Numbered from the stretch's first letter, positions 1-9,323 are shown. The stretch is 56,463 nucleotides of DNA from Woeseiaceae bacterium (GCA_013043165.1 JABDOQ010000092.1:1-56463); one strand, 5' to 3'. The notes: a model not told the origin generated them from the sequence alone. Made by a program: numbers and translations.

Positions 1-1571
1 CTGTCATACAGGCGTTCGAGCTGCGGCTGATACCACTTGCGCGCCGCGGTCAGCTGCGCCTGCCAGCCATGATCGTCCAGTGGCGCAGCGGACAGCCCTT
101 CGAACAGTTCGCAAAACATCGGCCAGTCACCGGCCGCCGCCGCAGGTGGCCGGAATGCCCGCAACGAGGCGAAGCTGTTGCCGCCGACCGCCAGCTGCTC
201 GAAGCAACGCGCCGCATTTGCCGGTCCCATGCCGGGCAATAGTTTCAGTACGCGGAATGCCGCAATCTCGTTCTTCGGGTTCTCAGCCCATTTGAGTATC
301 GCCAGCAGGTCCTTGACGTGTGCTGCCTCCAGGAACTTCAGCCCCCCGTACTTTACGTAAGGAATGTTGCGGCGCACGAGTTCGAGTTCCAGTCGATCGC
401 TGTGATGGGAGCCGCGAAAAAGTACCGCCTGCTCTTTGAGCTCCATCCCCTGCTCGCGATTCCTAAGTATTTCGTCGATGACGTATTCGGCCTCCGCGTC
501 TCCGTCTTCCACGGTAACGTAACGGGGTTTTGCGCCAGCGGTGCTTTCTGAAAAAAGATGCTTGCGATACTGACGCTCACTCTCAGCTATCAGGCAGTTC
601 GCACTGTCGAGTATGGCTTGCGTTGAGCGATAGTTTTGCTCAAGCGTTATGACCTTTGCGGACGGCATGTACCGGTCCGGGAATCCAAGAATATTTTCTA
701 CTTCGGCAGCACGAAACGAGTAAATCGATTGCGCATCGTCGCCCACGACGGTCACGCCCTCGCCGTTCGGCTTCAGCGCATTAAGAATTTCTGCCTGCAC
801 GATATTGGTGTCCTGGTATTCGTCGACGAGCACATGGTCAAACCACGATCCGATCTCTTCTGCGAATTCTGCTTCCGCGACGAGATGACTCCAGTAAAGC
901 AGCAGGTCGTCGTAATCGAGGGCCTGACTTTGCTGCTTGCGCAGGACGTAGCAGCGAAACAGCTCCTTGAGTTCATCAGACCAGTCGCAGCACCAGGGAT
1001 ACGTTTCATCAAGCGTCTCGCTCAGGGATTTCCGCGTGTTGACACAGCGCGAGTAAATAGCGAGACACGTGTCTTTTTTCGGGAATCGTCGCGCCGCACG
1101 CGTGAGTTTTTGTTCGTGCCGCACGACATCCATGATGTCAGCCGCGTCACCGCGATCAAGCACCGAGAAGCCCGGATCCAGGCCGAGGTTGTGGGCGTAG
1201 CGGCGCAGCAGCCGATTCGCGACGGAATGAAACGTTCCCGACCAGGGCAATCCCCCGGATGGCAGGGGTGGCAGCTCGTTTCCCGGGGCCGATGCCCGCA
1301 CAATGGATTCAACTCGCCGCGTCATCTCATCGGCCGCACGCCGCGTGAAAGTGAGCAGCAGTATTCGTTCCGGGCTCACACCCGAAATCAGCAGATGCGC
1401 CACGCGATGTGCAAGCGTCATCGTCTTGCCCGTGCCTGCCCCTGCGATCACCAGCAGGGGACCGGCGCGCAGTCCGCGACCGGGAACGGCGGCATTACCG
1501 TATTCGGCGGCGAGCCGCTGTGCCGGGTTCAGGATGCCCAGGTAGTCAAATTCCTGCAGGGCCTGCTGCAC
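1..1571 (-). CDS. UvrD/Rep-family ATP-dependent DNA helicase, 3' end outside window
   Basis: Superfamily 1A 3'-5' DNA helicase, acting in repair or replication-fork maintenance. About 523 codons are visible and the C-terminus lies beyond base 1. The GTG start at 1571 follows a GGAGAG ribosome-binding site. Seen: Walker A (AGAGTGKT, residues 43-50), Walker B as VDEYQDTN, motif III as GDDAQSIYSFRAA, motif IV as LEQNYRST, and an LDYDDLL segment typical of this family. The visible end, with WYQPQLERLYD, resembles the C-terminal region of proteobacterial UvrD-like helicases. An SOS box lies just upstream, which fits a DNA-repair role. It may not be the orthologue of E. coli uvrD, because several paralogues share these motifs, so no symbol is assigned. 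Family is secure; exact orthology is not. Confidence 0.93.
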   Translation of the reverse strand, partial: MQQALQEFDYLGILNPAQRLAAEYGNAAVPGRGLRAGPLLVIAGAGTGKTMTLAHRVAHLLISGVSPERILLLTFTRRAADEMTRRVESIVRASAPGNELPPLPSGGLPWSGTFHSVANRLLRRYAHNLGLDPGFSVLDRGDAADIMDVVRHEQKLTRAARRFPKKDTCLAIYSRCVNTRKSLSETLDETYPWCCDWSDELKELFRCYVLRKQQSQALDYDDLLLYWSHLVAEAEFAEEIGSWFDHVLVDEYQDTNIVQAEILNALKPNGEGVTVVGDDAQSIYSFRAAEVENILGFPDRYMPSAKVITLEQNYRSTQAILDSANCLIAESERQYRKHLFSESTAGAKPRYVTVEDGDAEAEYVIDEILRNREQGMELKEQAVLFRGSHHSDRLELELVRRNIPYVKYGGLKFLEAAHVKDLLAILKWAENPKNEIAAFRVLKLLPGMGPANAARCFEQLAVGGNSFASLRAFRPPAAAAGDWPMFCELFEGLSAAPLDDHGWQAQLTAARKWYQPQLERLYD

Positions 1572-1588
1572 GAAGCCTCTCCAAAAGT

Positions 1589-1604
1589 CTGTATTTTTAT
1601 ACAG
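1589..1604. promoter_or_regulatory. LexA-type SOS box upstream of the helicase gene
   Basis: CTGTATTTTTATACAG matches the gammaproteobacterial LexA consensus CTGT-N8-ACAG exactly, with an A/T-only spacer. It sits 18-33 bases upstream of the GTG start of the helicase and 13 bases beyond the stop codon of the hydrolase. The position suits repression of a promoter inside the intergenic gap. LexA binding is inferred. Confidence 0.8.
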
Positions 1605-1616
1605 TACTGGATGTAT

Positions 1617-2498
1617 TTACAAGGTTGGCAGCAGGAATTCCTCGATTACGGCCGCCAGCTCGCGCGGTGCCTCGAAGTGCGGCATGTGGCCTGCGCCATC
1701 GATTGCAACGTTTTTGGCAGCCGGAAACAGGGGCGTTGGCGCATGCCCGTACCGATGCGCGAAGTCGCTGTTCGAGCCTTCGACGAACAGCACTTCAGCG
1801 GTCACAGCCCGACAACAGGCAAGCGCCTCGGCACGGCGGTAGAGCATGGGACTTGGCAGCTTGTGGCGCGGGTCCGCGCGCAGCCGTGCGACGCCGTCGG
1901 CACCTTGGCTCGCCCATTCACCGGCCACGAAAAGAGCCTCGGTGTCGCTCATGGCCGGGTGACGCTTGCCGATGCGATACGCCAGCGCCTCCAGGTTCGC
2001 ATATTCGGAAAAGCGCGGCGCCGCGTTTCCGGCCTCTATCCAGGCGCGATAACGACCTGGCGCATCCGCGGGGTCCGAGTCCGGAAGACCGAATCCCTCG
2101 ACGTTGACGAACGCGCGCACACGCTCCGGCATCGTCCCGGCATAGAGCGAGCCCACGTTGCCGCCCATACTATGGCCGACAAGCCGGACCGGACCATCGG
2201 GAGAGAAGATATCCAGTAATGCGTGCAGATCGGCAAGGTAATCCGGAAACCAGAAGCTCGTGCAAGCGCAGCTCGAACGGCCAAATCCGCGCCAGTCGGG
2301 TGCCACGACGTGCCACTCTTCAGAAAACGCATCGACGACGAACTGGAATGTCGAGCCGGTATCGGCCCAGCCGTGCAGGTACACGAGCAGCGGCGCGCCC
2401 GGGTCGCCCCACTCATAAATGCAGTAATTTGCACCGCGAATATCGAACTCTCGCTCGTTACGAGGCACCCTGGGCTGGTAAATTTCCTTGCCTGGCAT
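1617..2498 (-). CDS. alpha/beta-fold hydrolase
   Basis: 293-residue single-domain alpha/beta hydrolase, probably cytoplasmic since no signal peptide is visible. The oxyanion-hole motif is LHGWADT near residue 41. The nucleophile elbow is GHSMGG with Ser110, and the catalytic His is His271 in GAGHMPHFEAP. The acid residue is not certain; Glu240 or Asp245 after strand 7 are candidates. Length is normal for this family of esterases, epoxide hydrolases and related enzymes, and the substrate cannot be read from the sequence. It lies upstream of and in the same direction as the helicase, but the SOS box between them suggests the helicase has its own promoter. Confidence 0.9.
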   Translation of the reverse strand: MPGKEIYQPRVPRNEREFDIRGANYCIYEWGDPGAPLLVYLHGWADTGSTFQFVVDAFSEEWHVVAPDWRGFGRSSCACTSFWFPDYLADLHALLDIFSPDGPVRLVGHSMGGNVGSLYAGTMPERVRAFVNVEGFGLPDSDPADAPGRYRAWIEAGNAAPRFSEYANLEALAYRIGKRHPAMSDTEALFVAGEWASQGADGVARLRADPRHKLPSPMLYRRAEALACCRAVTAEVLFVEGSNSDFAHRYGHAPTPLFPAAKNVAIDGAGHMPHFEAPRELAAVIEEFLLPTL

Positions 2499-2645
2499 AC
2501 CTCAATACTTGCACAACATCGTTACCCGATACATGGCGGCGCACGATTAACGGAAAATATTCACGCTGCGCTTTTGTGCGTCAGGTCGTGTATAAATGTG
2601 CTGCATACGAACAACTTCTAACGCGACCCGCCCGACAACTGAATA

Positions 2646-5006
2646 ATGACCTTCGAAATCGCACTGGTGCTTGGAATCCTGGCTATTTCGCTGGTTCTGT
2701 TCATCAGCGAAGTCATTCGCATGGATCTGGTGGCGCTGCTGGTCCTCGGCGCGCTAGCGGTCACGGGTCTCGTCGACTCTTCCGAAGCATTCGCAGGATT
2801 CAGTAACAGCGCGGTAATCACGGTCTGGGCGATGTTCATTCTGAGCGAGGGCCTGACGCGAACCGGCATCGCCGACATCATCGGCCGCCAGGTCATGCGC
2901 ATCGGCGGCCGCCGCGAAGTCGCAATGATCATCGTGATCATGATTACCGGCGCCGTGCTGTCCGCGTTCATGAACAACATAGGTGTCGCGGCGCTCATGC
3001 TGCCCGTGGTGGTCGGGGTTGCGCGGCGGACGCGTATTCCGGCATCACGACTACTGATGCCTCTCGCGTACTCGACGCTGCTGGGCGGCCTCATGACGCT
3101 CATCGGCACACCACCCAACCTGTTGATCAGCGAGTCCATGTTGCAAAACGGGCTTGTGCCATTCGCGTTGTTCGATTTCACGCCCCTGGGCGGCGCTGTC
3201 ATGGTCATCGGCGTGCTGTTTGTTGCATTGGCCGGACGATTCCTGTTGCCGACAACCCGCGGCGAACGTGGCAAGCACGTCAGTCAGCGCAGTTTGCGCT
3301 CACGGTACAAGCTGCAGGAACGGACATTCATGTTGCGCGTGCCGAGAGACTCGATACTGGTCGGCAAGTCGCTGGCGGAGAGCCGCATCGGCGCCTCGAC
3401 CGGGCTCATTATCCTGTCACTGCATCGGGGCGGTCGCAGCGAGACCTTGCCCGGCCGGCAGACCATCATTCGTGGCGGGGACGGAATTCTCGTGCAGGGC
3501 CGCCTCGACCAGTTCCGCGAGCTCAGGCGCTGGAGCGATCTTGTTATTGAGCGCGAGGCACCGGTACTGAAGTCGATGGTCGCCTCGAAAGTGGTGTATG
3601 CGTCGGTCACCATCGCTGACGGGTCACCCGTCGTCTCTGAGCTGGTCCGGCATGCTGCTTTTCGTAGCCGCTTCGACGTACTCGTAGTCGGACTCTTGCG
3701 TCGCGACGGCTATCGGCTGACGAACCTCGCCTACGTTCCGATCAAGGCCAACGACAAAATTCTCGTCCAGGGAGAGGTTGAGTCAATCGAGCAGCTCGAA
3801 AAATTTCCGGACTTCAGCGAGGTTGAGGTATTCACGCCCGAAGACCTGGCCGAGAAATACCACGCCGACGAACGCATGTTCGTTGTGCGGCTGCCCAAGC
3901 ACAGCGGCCTCGTTGAGGAGACTCTGAAGAAAAGCCGTCTGGCAGAAGTTTTCGATTTTCGCGTCCTTGCCGTGTTTCGCGATGGCGAGCTCAAGGTAAT
4001 GCCGCGTGGCGACGAGGTATTGCTGGGCGGCGACCTGCTCCTCATCGAAGGACAACACAGCGATCTCGATGTTTTGCGTGGCCTCCAGGAGCTGGATATC
4101 GACACCAAGGTTCCCGCGAACGTTTCCGCATTCGAGTCAGAACGACTGACCTTGATGGACGCGACACTCGACCCGCGCAGTAGTCTCGCCGGCAGGTCGG
4201 TTGGCGAGCTCAACTTCCGCGAGCGCTATGGCATCGAACTCGCAGGCATCGAACGGGAAGGTGAAACCGTCGGAACCGACCTTGCCGATGAGCGCCTGCA
4301 GATCGGTGACGCGTTGTTGTTGCTCGGGCCGCGCGACCGCCTGCAGCTGCTTTCTTCAGATTCCGACTTCCTGATCCTGACACCGCTCGGGCAGGAACCA
4401 CCCGATACCCGCCGCGCCCCGCTTGCGGCGGCAATCATGCTAGGGGTGGTCGTTACCGTGATGCTCGGTTACGCACCGATCTCTATTTCGGCCGTCATCG
4501 GCGGAACAATCATGGTGCTGACCGGCTGCCTGAATATGGAACAGGCCTACCGGTCGATCGACTGGCGAGCGATATTTCTGATCGCCGGTATGCTGCCGCT
4601 GGGCACGGCGATGCAGGACACCGGCGCGGCCACCTACCTCGCCGGCCAGGTAATGGCGTTGCTCGGTGACGCGGGTCCCTGGCCCGTGATCATGGGCCTT
4701 TACATCCTGACGGCGATGGCGACCATGATTATCCCGACGGCGGCACTGGTTGTCCTGATGTCTCCAATTGTGCTGTCCGCAATGTCGGACATGGGCCTGG
4801 CGCCACAGACGGCGATGATGGCGGTCGCGATGGCCGCGTCGGCCAGTTTCACGAGCCCGATCTCACACCCGGCGAACATCCTGGTCATGGGTCCCGGTGG
4901 ATACCGGTTTATTGATTACCTGAAGGTCGGTGTACCGCTGACGATCGTCGTATTCATTACAGTCATGGTCCTGTTGCCCATTCTCTGGCCGCTGGCACCG
5001 GCCTAA
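2646..5006 (+). CDS. SLC13/DASS-type transporter with four RCK_C-like cytoplasmic repeats
   Basis: 786-residue inner-membrane permease of the divalent anion:sodium symporter group. Membrane segments occupy about residues 1-205 and 590-786. Each half carries a re-entrant loop signature: LIGTPPNLLIS near 152-162 in the first half, and SFTSPISHPANILV in the second. Between the halves lie about 370 soluble residues with four TrkA-C/RCK_C-like units (roughly 220-300, 310-385, 395-470, 495-580), each ending in a GD-LL-GQ/GP-type strand. Relatives usually have two such units. The RCK_C domains probably sense a ligand. The substrate (sulfate, dicarboxylate or other anion) cannot be decided. No strong ribosome-binding site precedes the ATG. 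Confidence 0.9.
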   Translation: MTFEIALVLGILAISLVLFISEVIRMDLVALLVLGALAVTGLVDSSEAFAGFSNSAVITVWAMFILSEGLTRTGIADIIGRQVMRIGGRREVAMIIVIMITGAVLSAFMNNIGVAALMLPVVVGVARRTRIPASRLLMPLAYSTLLGGLMTLIGTPPNLLISESMLQNGLVPFALFDFTPLGGAVMVIGVLFVALAGRFLLPTTRGERGKHVSQRSLRSRYKLQERTFMLRVPRDSILVGKSLAESRIGASTGLIILSLHRGGRSETLPGRQTIIRGGDGILVQGRLDQFRELRRWSDLVIEREAPVLKSMVASKVVYASVTIADGSPVVSELVRHAAFRSRFDVLVVGLLRRDGYRLTNLAYVPIKANDKILVQGEVESIEQLEKFPDFSEVEVFTPEDLAEKYHADERMFVVRLPKHSGLVEETLKKSRLAEVFDFRVLAVFRDGELKVMPRGDEVLLGGDLLLIEGQHSDLDVLRGLQELDIDTKVPANVSAFESERLTLMDATLDPRSSLAGRSVGELNFRERYGIELAGIEREGETVGTDLADERLQIGDALLLLGPRDRLQLLSSDSDFLILTPLGQEPPDTRRAPLAAAIMLGVVVTVMLGYAPISISAVIGGTIMVLTGCLNMEQAYRSIDWRAIFLIAGMLPLGTAMQDTGAATYLAGQVMALLGDAGPWPVIMGLYILTAMATMIIPTAALVVLMSPIVLSAMSDMGLAPQTAMMAVAMAASASFTSPISHPANILVMGPGGYRFIDYLKVGVPLTIVVFITVMVLLPILWPLAPA

Positions 5007-5025
5007 GCCAATCGGAGTATCTCTG

Positions 5026-6249
5026 GTGTCCAAGAAAATTGTGATTGCAGGTGCCGGCCATGCGGCCGGACAAGTTGTCGCGACCTTGCGCCAACAGGAA
5101 TATAAGGGGCAGATAGTGCTCGTCGGGGACGAATCATACCTGCCGTATCAGCGTCCACCGCTTTCGAAGGGCTTTCTCGCCGGCAAAATGTCGGCCGAGC
5201 GCCTCCATCTGAAGGCAGACAACTTCTACGACGATCATCAGATCGAAACAAAGCTGCGAACGACAATCACAGCGATCGATCGTGATAGCAAAACGCTGAA
5301 AACCGAGGAAGGCGAGGACATCGCCTACGACAAACTCGTTCTGGCGCTGGGGTCGCGTGCACGTAAATTGTCCGTCGAGGGCGCCAATCTCATGAGCGTG
5401 TACTACCTGCGAAGCATCGATGATGTTGAACAGATTCGCCCCGAGATGGATGTCGGACGACACCTGGTTATCATTGGCGCCGGCTATATTGGGCTCGAAG
5501 CCGCCGCGGTTGCGCGCAGCCTCGGCCTGGATGTGACCGTGATCGAGATGGCGGATCGCGTCATGAGTCGCGTCGTGTCCCCGGAGATCTCAGATTTCTA
5601 CCAGATCGAACACACGAGTAAGGGCGTGAAGCTCAGGCTTTCTTCGAGCGCCGTGGCCCTGCGCGGAAAGAAGCGCGTCAAGCGCGTCGAAATCACGGGC
5701 GGTGAAGAAATTCGGGCGAATTTCGTCATCGTCGCAGTCGGCATCCTGCCCAACACGGAACTCGCCGAGCAGGCCGGTCTCGATGTCAATGATGGCATTA
5801 TTGTCGACGACCGGTGCATGACCAGCGACAAGGACATCTTTGCGGTTGGCGACTGCACGTCACACCCGAACGATATCTACGGTCGGCGGCTGCGCCTCGA
5901 GTCAGTTCACAATGCTGTTGAACAGGCGAAGACAGCGGCAAACAACCTCTGCGGAATAGAGACCCACTACTCACAGGTGCCGTGGTTCTGGTCCGACCAG
6001 TTTGACCTCAAACTGCAGATTGCGGGGCTGTCAGAGGGTTACGACGACGTCGTTATACGCGGTAATCCGGCCGACAGATCGTTCGCCTGCCTGTACCTGA
6101 AAGAGGGTCGCCTGATTGCCGTCGATGCCGTCAACGCGCCCCGGGATTTCGTGCAGTCGAAGGCGCTCATAGCTGATCGAATCGTCTTGTCGGCGGACAA
6201 GCTCGCTGACTCTGCGACGTCACTGAAGGACATCGCTGCGAAGGCGTAG
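5026..6249 (+). CDS. NAD(P)/FAD-dependent ferredoxin reductase-like oxidoreductase
   Basis: 407 residues, close to putidaredoxin/rubredoxin reductases and the reductase subunits of dioxygenases. The N-terminal FAD-binding Rossmann motif is IAGAGHAAG at residues 7-15. The NAD(P)H Rossmann motif is IIGAGYIGLEAA at about 147-158. The second FAD contact is DIFAVGDC near 269-276. A C-terminal reductase domain contains the conserved PWFWSDQFD. It would transfer electrons from NAD(P)H to a small iron-sulfur protein, but no ferredoxin gene lies nearby. The GTG start follows GGAG by 7 bases, 20 bases after the transporter stop codon, so the two genes could be cotranscribed. Confidence 0.92.
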   Translation: MSKKIVIAGAGHAAGQVVATLRQQEYKGQIVLVGDESYLPYQRPPLSKGFLAGKMSAERLHLKADNFYDDHQIETKLRTTITAIDRDSKTLKTEEGEDIAYDKLVLALGSRARKLSVEGANLMSVYYLRSIDDVEQIRPEMDVGRHLVIIGAGYIGLEAAAVARSLGLDVTVIEMADRVMSRVVSPEISDFYQIEHTSKGVKLRLSSSAVALRGKKRVKRVEITGGEEIRANFVIVAVGILPNTELAEQAGLDVNDGIIVDDRCMTSDKDIFAVGDCTSHPNDIYGRRLRLESVHNAVEQAKTAANNLCGIETHYSQVPWFWSDQFDLKLQIAGLSEGYDDVVIRGNPADRSFACLYLKEGRLIAVDAVNAPRDFVQSKALIADRIVLSADKLADSATSLKDIAAKA

Positions 6250-6263
6250 TCGGGCGGTGCAGC

Positions 6264-6977
6264 CTATTCGCCGGACGATGCGCTCTCGGAAGCTTCCGTG
6301 TCCCGGGGCAACTCGATGAGCAGACGCCCTTCCGCCGCGACCGGGCCACCCTCGACCGAATAAGCCTGTGCCGACAGCGACTCCACGGCTTCCATTTTCA
6401 GGCCCCGCAGCGATCCGGCGCCACCCGTTACCGCCGCGGTACGCAATGCACCGGGCCCTGCCGTGAGATCACCAAGCCAGGCGCCCTTCCAGCTGTCCGC
6501 CGAGCTGCGATAGGCCGGGATTATGACGTCGCGCAGGAACGCCCAGTGGTTTTCGAATTGCTCTATGAACAGGCTGCCGCTGCCCGGCAAGTAGATGTAC
6601 CAGGCGCTGTCGATCATTGCCTCGCCTTTCATGAGTCGAGTGCGTTCCGATTCCGAGGAAAACTTGATGCCAAGGCCGGCCGTCCTTCCGCGAGCGTCGC
6701 GCATCACTGTTGCCGTTATGCTACTCGAGCGAATGGGAGCTTCCCACAGCTGTTGTACCTTTTCGGGAAACGGCTTCACGTGCGAGTCACCGTCATTCGT
6801 AAACACGATCGCCTCCGAAGGTACAGCGGAGAAATTCAGCGCAATGACCTCGGAATCTGTCACTGACAGGGGTGACAAGCCATTGTCCGAATTGAACGGG
6901 TTGTAGATGACGCCGATGACAAAAATTGCGGCGCCAACCAACAGGCCAAAAAACAACGCGATGAGGTATTTCATCAC
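6264..6977 (-). CDS. membrane-anchored protein of unknown function (pair member B)
   Basis: 237 residues, not assigned to a family. An N-terminal hydrophobic segment (about residues 4-26) should anchor it in the inner membrane, leaving a soluble periplasmic domain of about 200 residues. A short motif WYIYLPGSGSLFIEQ near the middle has a counterpart (WVLHLPARGSIFVN) in the protein encoded just upstream, suggesting paralogy. Its ATG overlaps the upstream stop codon by 4 bases (ATGA), so the pair is probably translationally coupled. It converges on the flavoprotein gene with a 14-base gap. The C-terminal tail is Ser/Glu-rich and likely disordered. Confidence 0.8.
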   Translation of the reverse strand: MMKYLIALFFGLLVGAAIFVIGVIYNPFNSDNGLSPLSVTDSEVIALNFSAVPSEAIVFTNDGDSHVKPFPEKVQQLWEAPIRSSSITATVMRDARGRTAGLGIKFSSESERTRLMKGEAMIDSAWYIYLPGSGSLFIEQFENHWAFLRDVIIPAYRSSADSWKGAWLGDLTAGPGALRTAAVTGGAGSLRGLKMEAVESLSAQAYSVEGGPVAAEGRLLIELPRDTEASESASSGE

Positions 6978-7543
6978 GGCGTTTCCTGCCTGCGTATATA
7001 TGTCGTTACCAGCTCGATGCGCCCTGCCGGCGCATCCGCATCACCCGAAGTGTTCGGTACCCAGCGCTCCGACATCAGGCCGCCGAGCGGTGCGAACTCG
7101 CGCGAGCCGGCCTGCAGCTCACCGCGGCGAAAGCCGCCTTGCAGTGCTTCCGGCCGCAGGTTCACGAATATCGAACCGCGCGCCGGCAGGTGCAGGACCC
7201 AGTCGATAATTTCGCCGGAACCATCCCTGGCCGACATTCTGGACGCGACGCCTATGACGGTATCTCGCGCATTGCGAATCTTGAATAGCTCGGCACGAAC
7301 ATTCTTCAACTCTTGATCCGCCGGCCATTTCAATCCTGTCGGCAGTGCCTGTTTTTCACCCGACGCCCCGACCATGATGCGGTCCATCGGCATATTTATG
7401 TGAAAAGACTCGATATTTCCGCCATTCGCAGCGACCGAGACGATCGAAGCCTCGCGATGTTGATCGACCGCCGGGTACGCATACAGCGCAGCAGCGGCGG
7501 CAGCCACTCCGAGCACGATTCCAACGATGAATGTCTTCAGCAA
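6974..7543 (-). CDS. membrane-anchored protein of unknown function (pair member A)
   Basis: 189 residues from a TTG start at 7543, chosen because GGTGGA lies about 6 bases upstream and the hydrophobic anchor then begins at residue 2. An in-frame TTG at 7594 would add 17 residues without a good ribosome-binding site. One N-terminal membrane segment (LLKTFIVGIVLG...) precedes a soluble domain containing WVLHLPARGSIFVN, shared in pattern with the downstream gene. Unknown function; the two are coupled by a 4-base overlap. Not a recognisable lipoprotein. Confidence 0.75.
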   Translation of the reverse strand: MLKTFIVGIVLGVAAAAAALYAYPAVDQHREASIVSVAANGGNIESFHINMPMDRIMVGASGEKQALPTGLKWPADQELKNVRAELFKIRNARDTVIGVASRMSARDGSGEIIDWVLHLPARGSIFVNLRPEALQGGFRRGELQAGSREFAPLGGLMSERWVPNTSGDADAPAGRIELVTTYIRRQETP

Positions 7544-7667
7544 AAATAGTCCACCAGGCAACAACGGGCCAGCCAAATCATGGGCAGGCGCCAAGTTTAG
7601 TTAAATTGACGCGGCGGTCACAACGACCAGGGCCTTTTTTGTGACAGGGCGCACATCGGGAGGGTAA

Positions 7668-7775
7668 ATGAGAGGACAAACCAGGCCATTCCGGCCCTTT
7701 CGCGGCTTTTCCGCCCTCGCACAACGCCGTTACCGTCGCGGCTTAAACAGGACACTAGCAATCCGAGAAGTATAG
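7668..7775 (+). CDS. possible small arginine-rich protein (35 residues)
   Basis: A 35-codon frame starting with ATG preceded by a strong GGGAGGG ribosome-binding site 3 bases upstream. The product begins MRGQTRPFRPFRG and has ten arginines. It runs convergently into the last 21 bases of gshA. A short basic frame in GC-rich DNA can arise by chance, and only the ribosome-binding site argues for it. Confidence 0.25.
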   Translation: MRGQTRPFRPFRGFSALAQRRYRRGLNRTLAIREV

Positions 7776-9323
7776 CTGTAAGTATTGGTCCAGGCTGATA
7801 TTGTCAGCCGCCTCTATTGCTTCCTGGCGCAGCAGGGATTCGGCAACCTCTTTCTCAAAGACCTCTCTTCGCGCATCCTCCAGCGGCGTGACCGAAGCAA
7901 AGTAGTCGCGGTGACTGTTCGCCAATGTGAGCGCATATTCAAAGAAACTGCTTTGCGTTTCCTCAAGGTCCGCGAGCATACGGGCCGACGGTGTCTTTCC
8001 AGGATCGTCGACAAGTTTCTGCATTTGTCGCACGGAGTCCGCGTAACTCGCCTGGGCGTCATTGCGATCTATCACTTCGGCGACGGCGAGTACGTTCGAC
8101 AAGATCTCACTGCCCCAGACCTGCAAAGTCACAGGCAGTCCATTTCTCAGGAGACGAAATTCCGGGTCGCGCCCGCGCTTCGCAGTTCCTGCATGATTAA
8201 GACTGATCTCCGTCAGCGCTTCGGCATCGAGTTTCGGACTGTCCTCGAGCAGGCAGTAGATCAGCATCGCCTCGACAAAGCGCATCGTATTTTGATTGAT
8301 GCCGGACGGATCGAACGGGTTGATATCCAGCGAGCGAATTTCGACATACTCGATGCCGTCGCGACGCAGTGCGGCCGTAGGTCGCTCACCGGTTTTCGCA
8401 ACCCGCTTTGGTCGCACCGGCGAATAGAATTCGTTTTCGATCTGTAGCAGGTTGGCGTTCAGCTGCCGGTACTTGCCATCAACTTTGACGCCTATTGCCT
8501 TGTACTCCGGTTCGGGTGTGCAGATCGCGGCCTTCAGATCACCGACATACTCATCGAGGCTGTTCAGGGAAATATTGATCTTCGATTGATTCTGGTTGCT
8601 GTAGCCGAGGTCACTCATGCGCAGGGAAGTCGCATATGGCCCGAAAAACGTATTTGCCTCGAGCGACTTCATGCGCCCCGCTGCACCGCTCGTAAATGAC
8701 CTGCAGAATGCAGGCGAAGCGCCAAAAAGGTAAAGGACGAGCCAGCCCATGCGGCGAAAATTTCGAATCAGCCCGAGGTAATGCTCGGATCGAAACTGCT
8801 CTGCATCCAGATCGGAACCGAGATGCTGCTGATAAACAGGCCAGAAATCGCGGGGCAGAGAGTAATTGAAATGCACTCCCGATATGAGCTGCATTTGCCG
8901 GCCGTAACGATATCCCAGTCCTCGGCGATAGATCGTTTTCATTCGACCTACGTTCGACGACCCGTATTTGGCCAGTGGAATGTCATCGTTGTCGGGAATC
9001 AGGCACGGCATGCTGGCCGGCCAGAGAAGCTCTCCGTCGAGTTGTGAATACGTAAACTGATGAATGTCACAGAGACACTGCAGCGCCTCCCACGTCGTTA
9101 CAAAGGCTGGCGTTACAAACTCAAGCAGCGACTCGGAGAAATCCGTTGTTATGTAGCGGTTCGTCAACGCCGATCCAAGAGAGGCAGGGTGTCGCTTCAT
9201 CGACAGCAAGCCATCGGCATCAACACGCAGCGCTTCCTTTTCGACGCCTTTCAGTCCACCGCACAGTACATCGTCAGTTACAGCGGTAATGGCTGCCAGG
9301 CGCTTTTCAAACCGCTGCTTCAA
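7755..9323 (-). CDS. gshA: glutamate-cysteine ligase, E. coli type
   Basis: 522 residues, against about 518 for E. coli GshA. It catalyses the ATP-dependent joining of L-glutamate and L-cysteine to gamma-glutamylcysteine, the first step of glutathione synthesis, in the cytoplasm. The N-terminal GLKGVEKEALRVD (about residues 23-35) is the conserved nucleotide/metal-binding signature of this class. YIEIRSLD-type residues (YVEIRSLDINPFDP) and the long helical C-terminus also fit. The TTG start at 9323 is supported by AAGGACGAG upstream. It is monocistronic, and no gshB is in the window. Confidence 0.96.
   Translation of the reverse strand: MKQRFEKRLAAITAVTDDVLCGGLKGVEKEALRVDADGLLSMKRHPASLGSALTNRYITTDFSESLLEFVTPAFVTTWEALQCLCDIHQFTYSQLDGELLWPASMPCLIPDNDDIPLAKYGSSNVGRMKTIYRRGLGYRYGRQMQLISGVHFNYSLPRDFWPVYQQHLGSDLDAEQFRSEHYLGLIRNFRRMGWLVLYLFGASPAFCRSFTSGAAGRMKSLEANTFFGPYATSLRMSDLGYSNQNQSKINISLNSLDEYVGDLKAAICTPEPEYKAIGVKVDGKYRQLNANLLQIENEFYSPVRPKRVAKTGERPTAALRRDGIEYVEIRSLDINPFDPSGINQNTMRFVEAMLIYCLLEDSPKLDAEALTEISLNHAGTAKRGRDPEFRLLRNGLPVTLQVWGSEILSNVLAVAEVIDRNDAQASYADSVRQMQKLVDDPGKTPSARMLADLEETQSSFFEYALTLANSHRDYFASVTPLEDARREVFEKEVAESLLRQEAIEAADNISLDQYLQLYFSDC

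Noticed and set aside
636..2219. Long plus-strand open frame of 527 codons
   Set aside because: It is antisense to the helicase and hydrolase genes, both with clear motifs; its product shows no family features.
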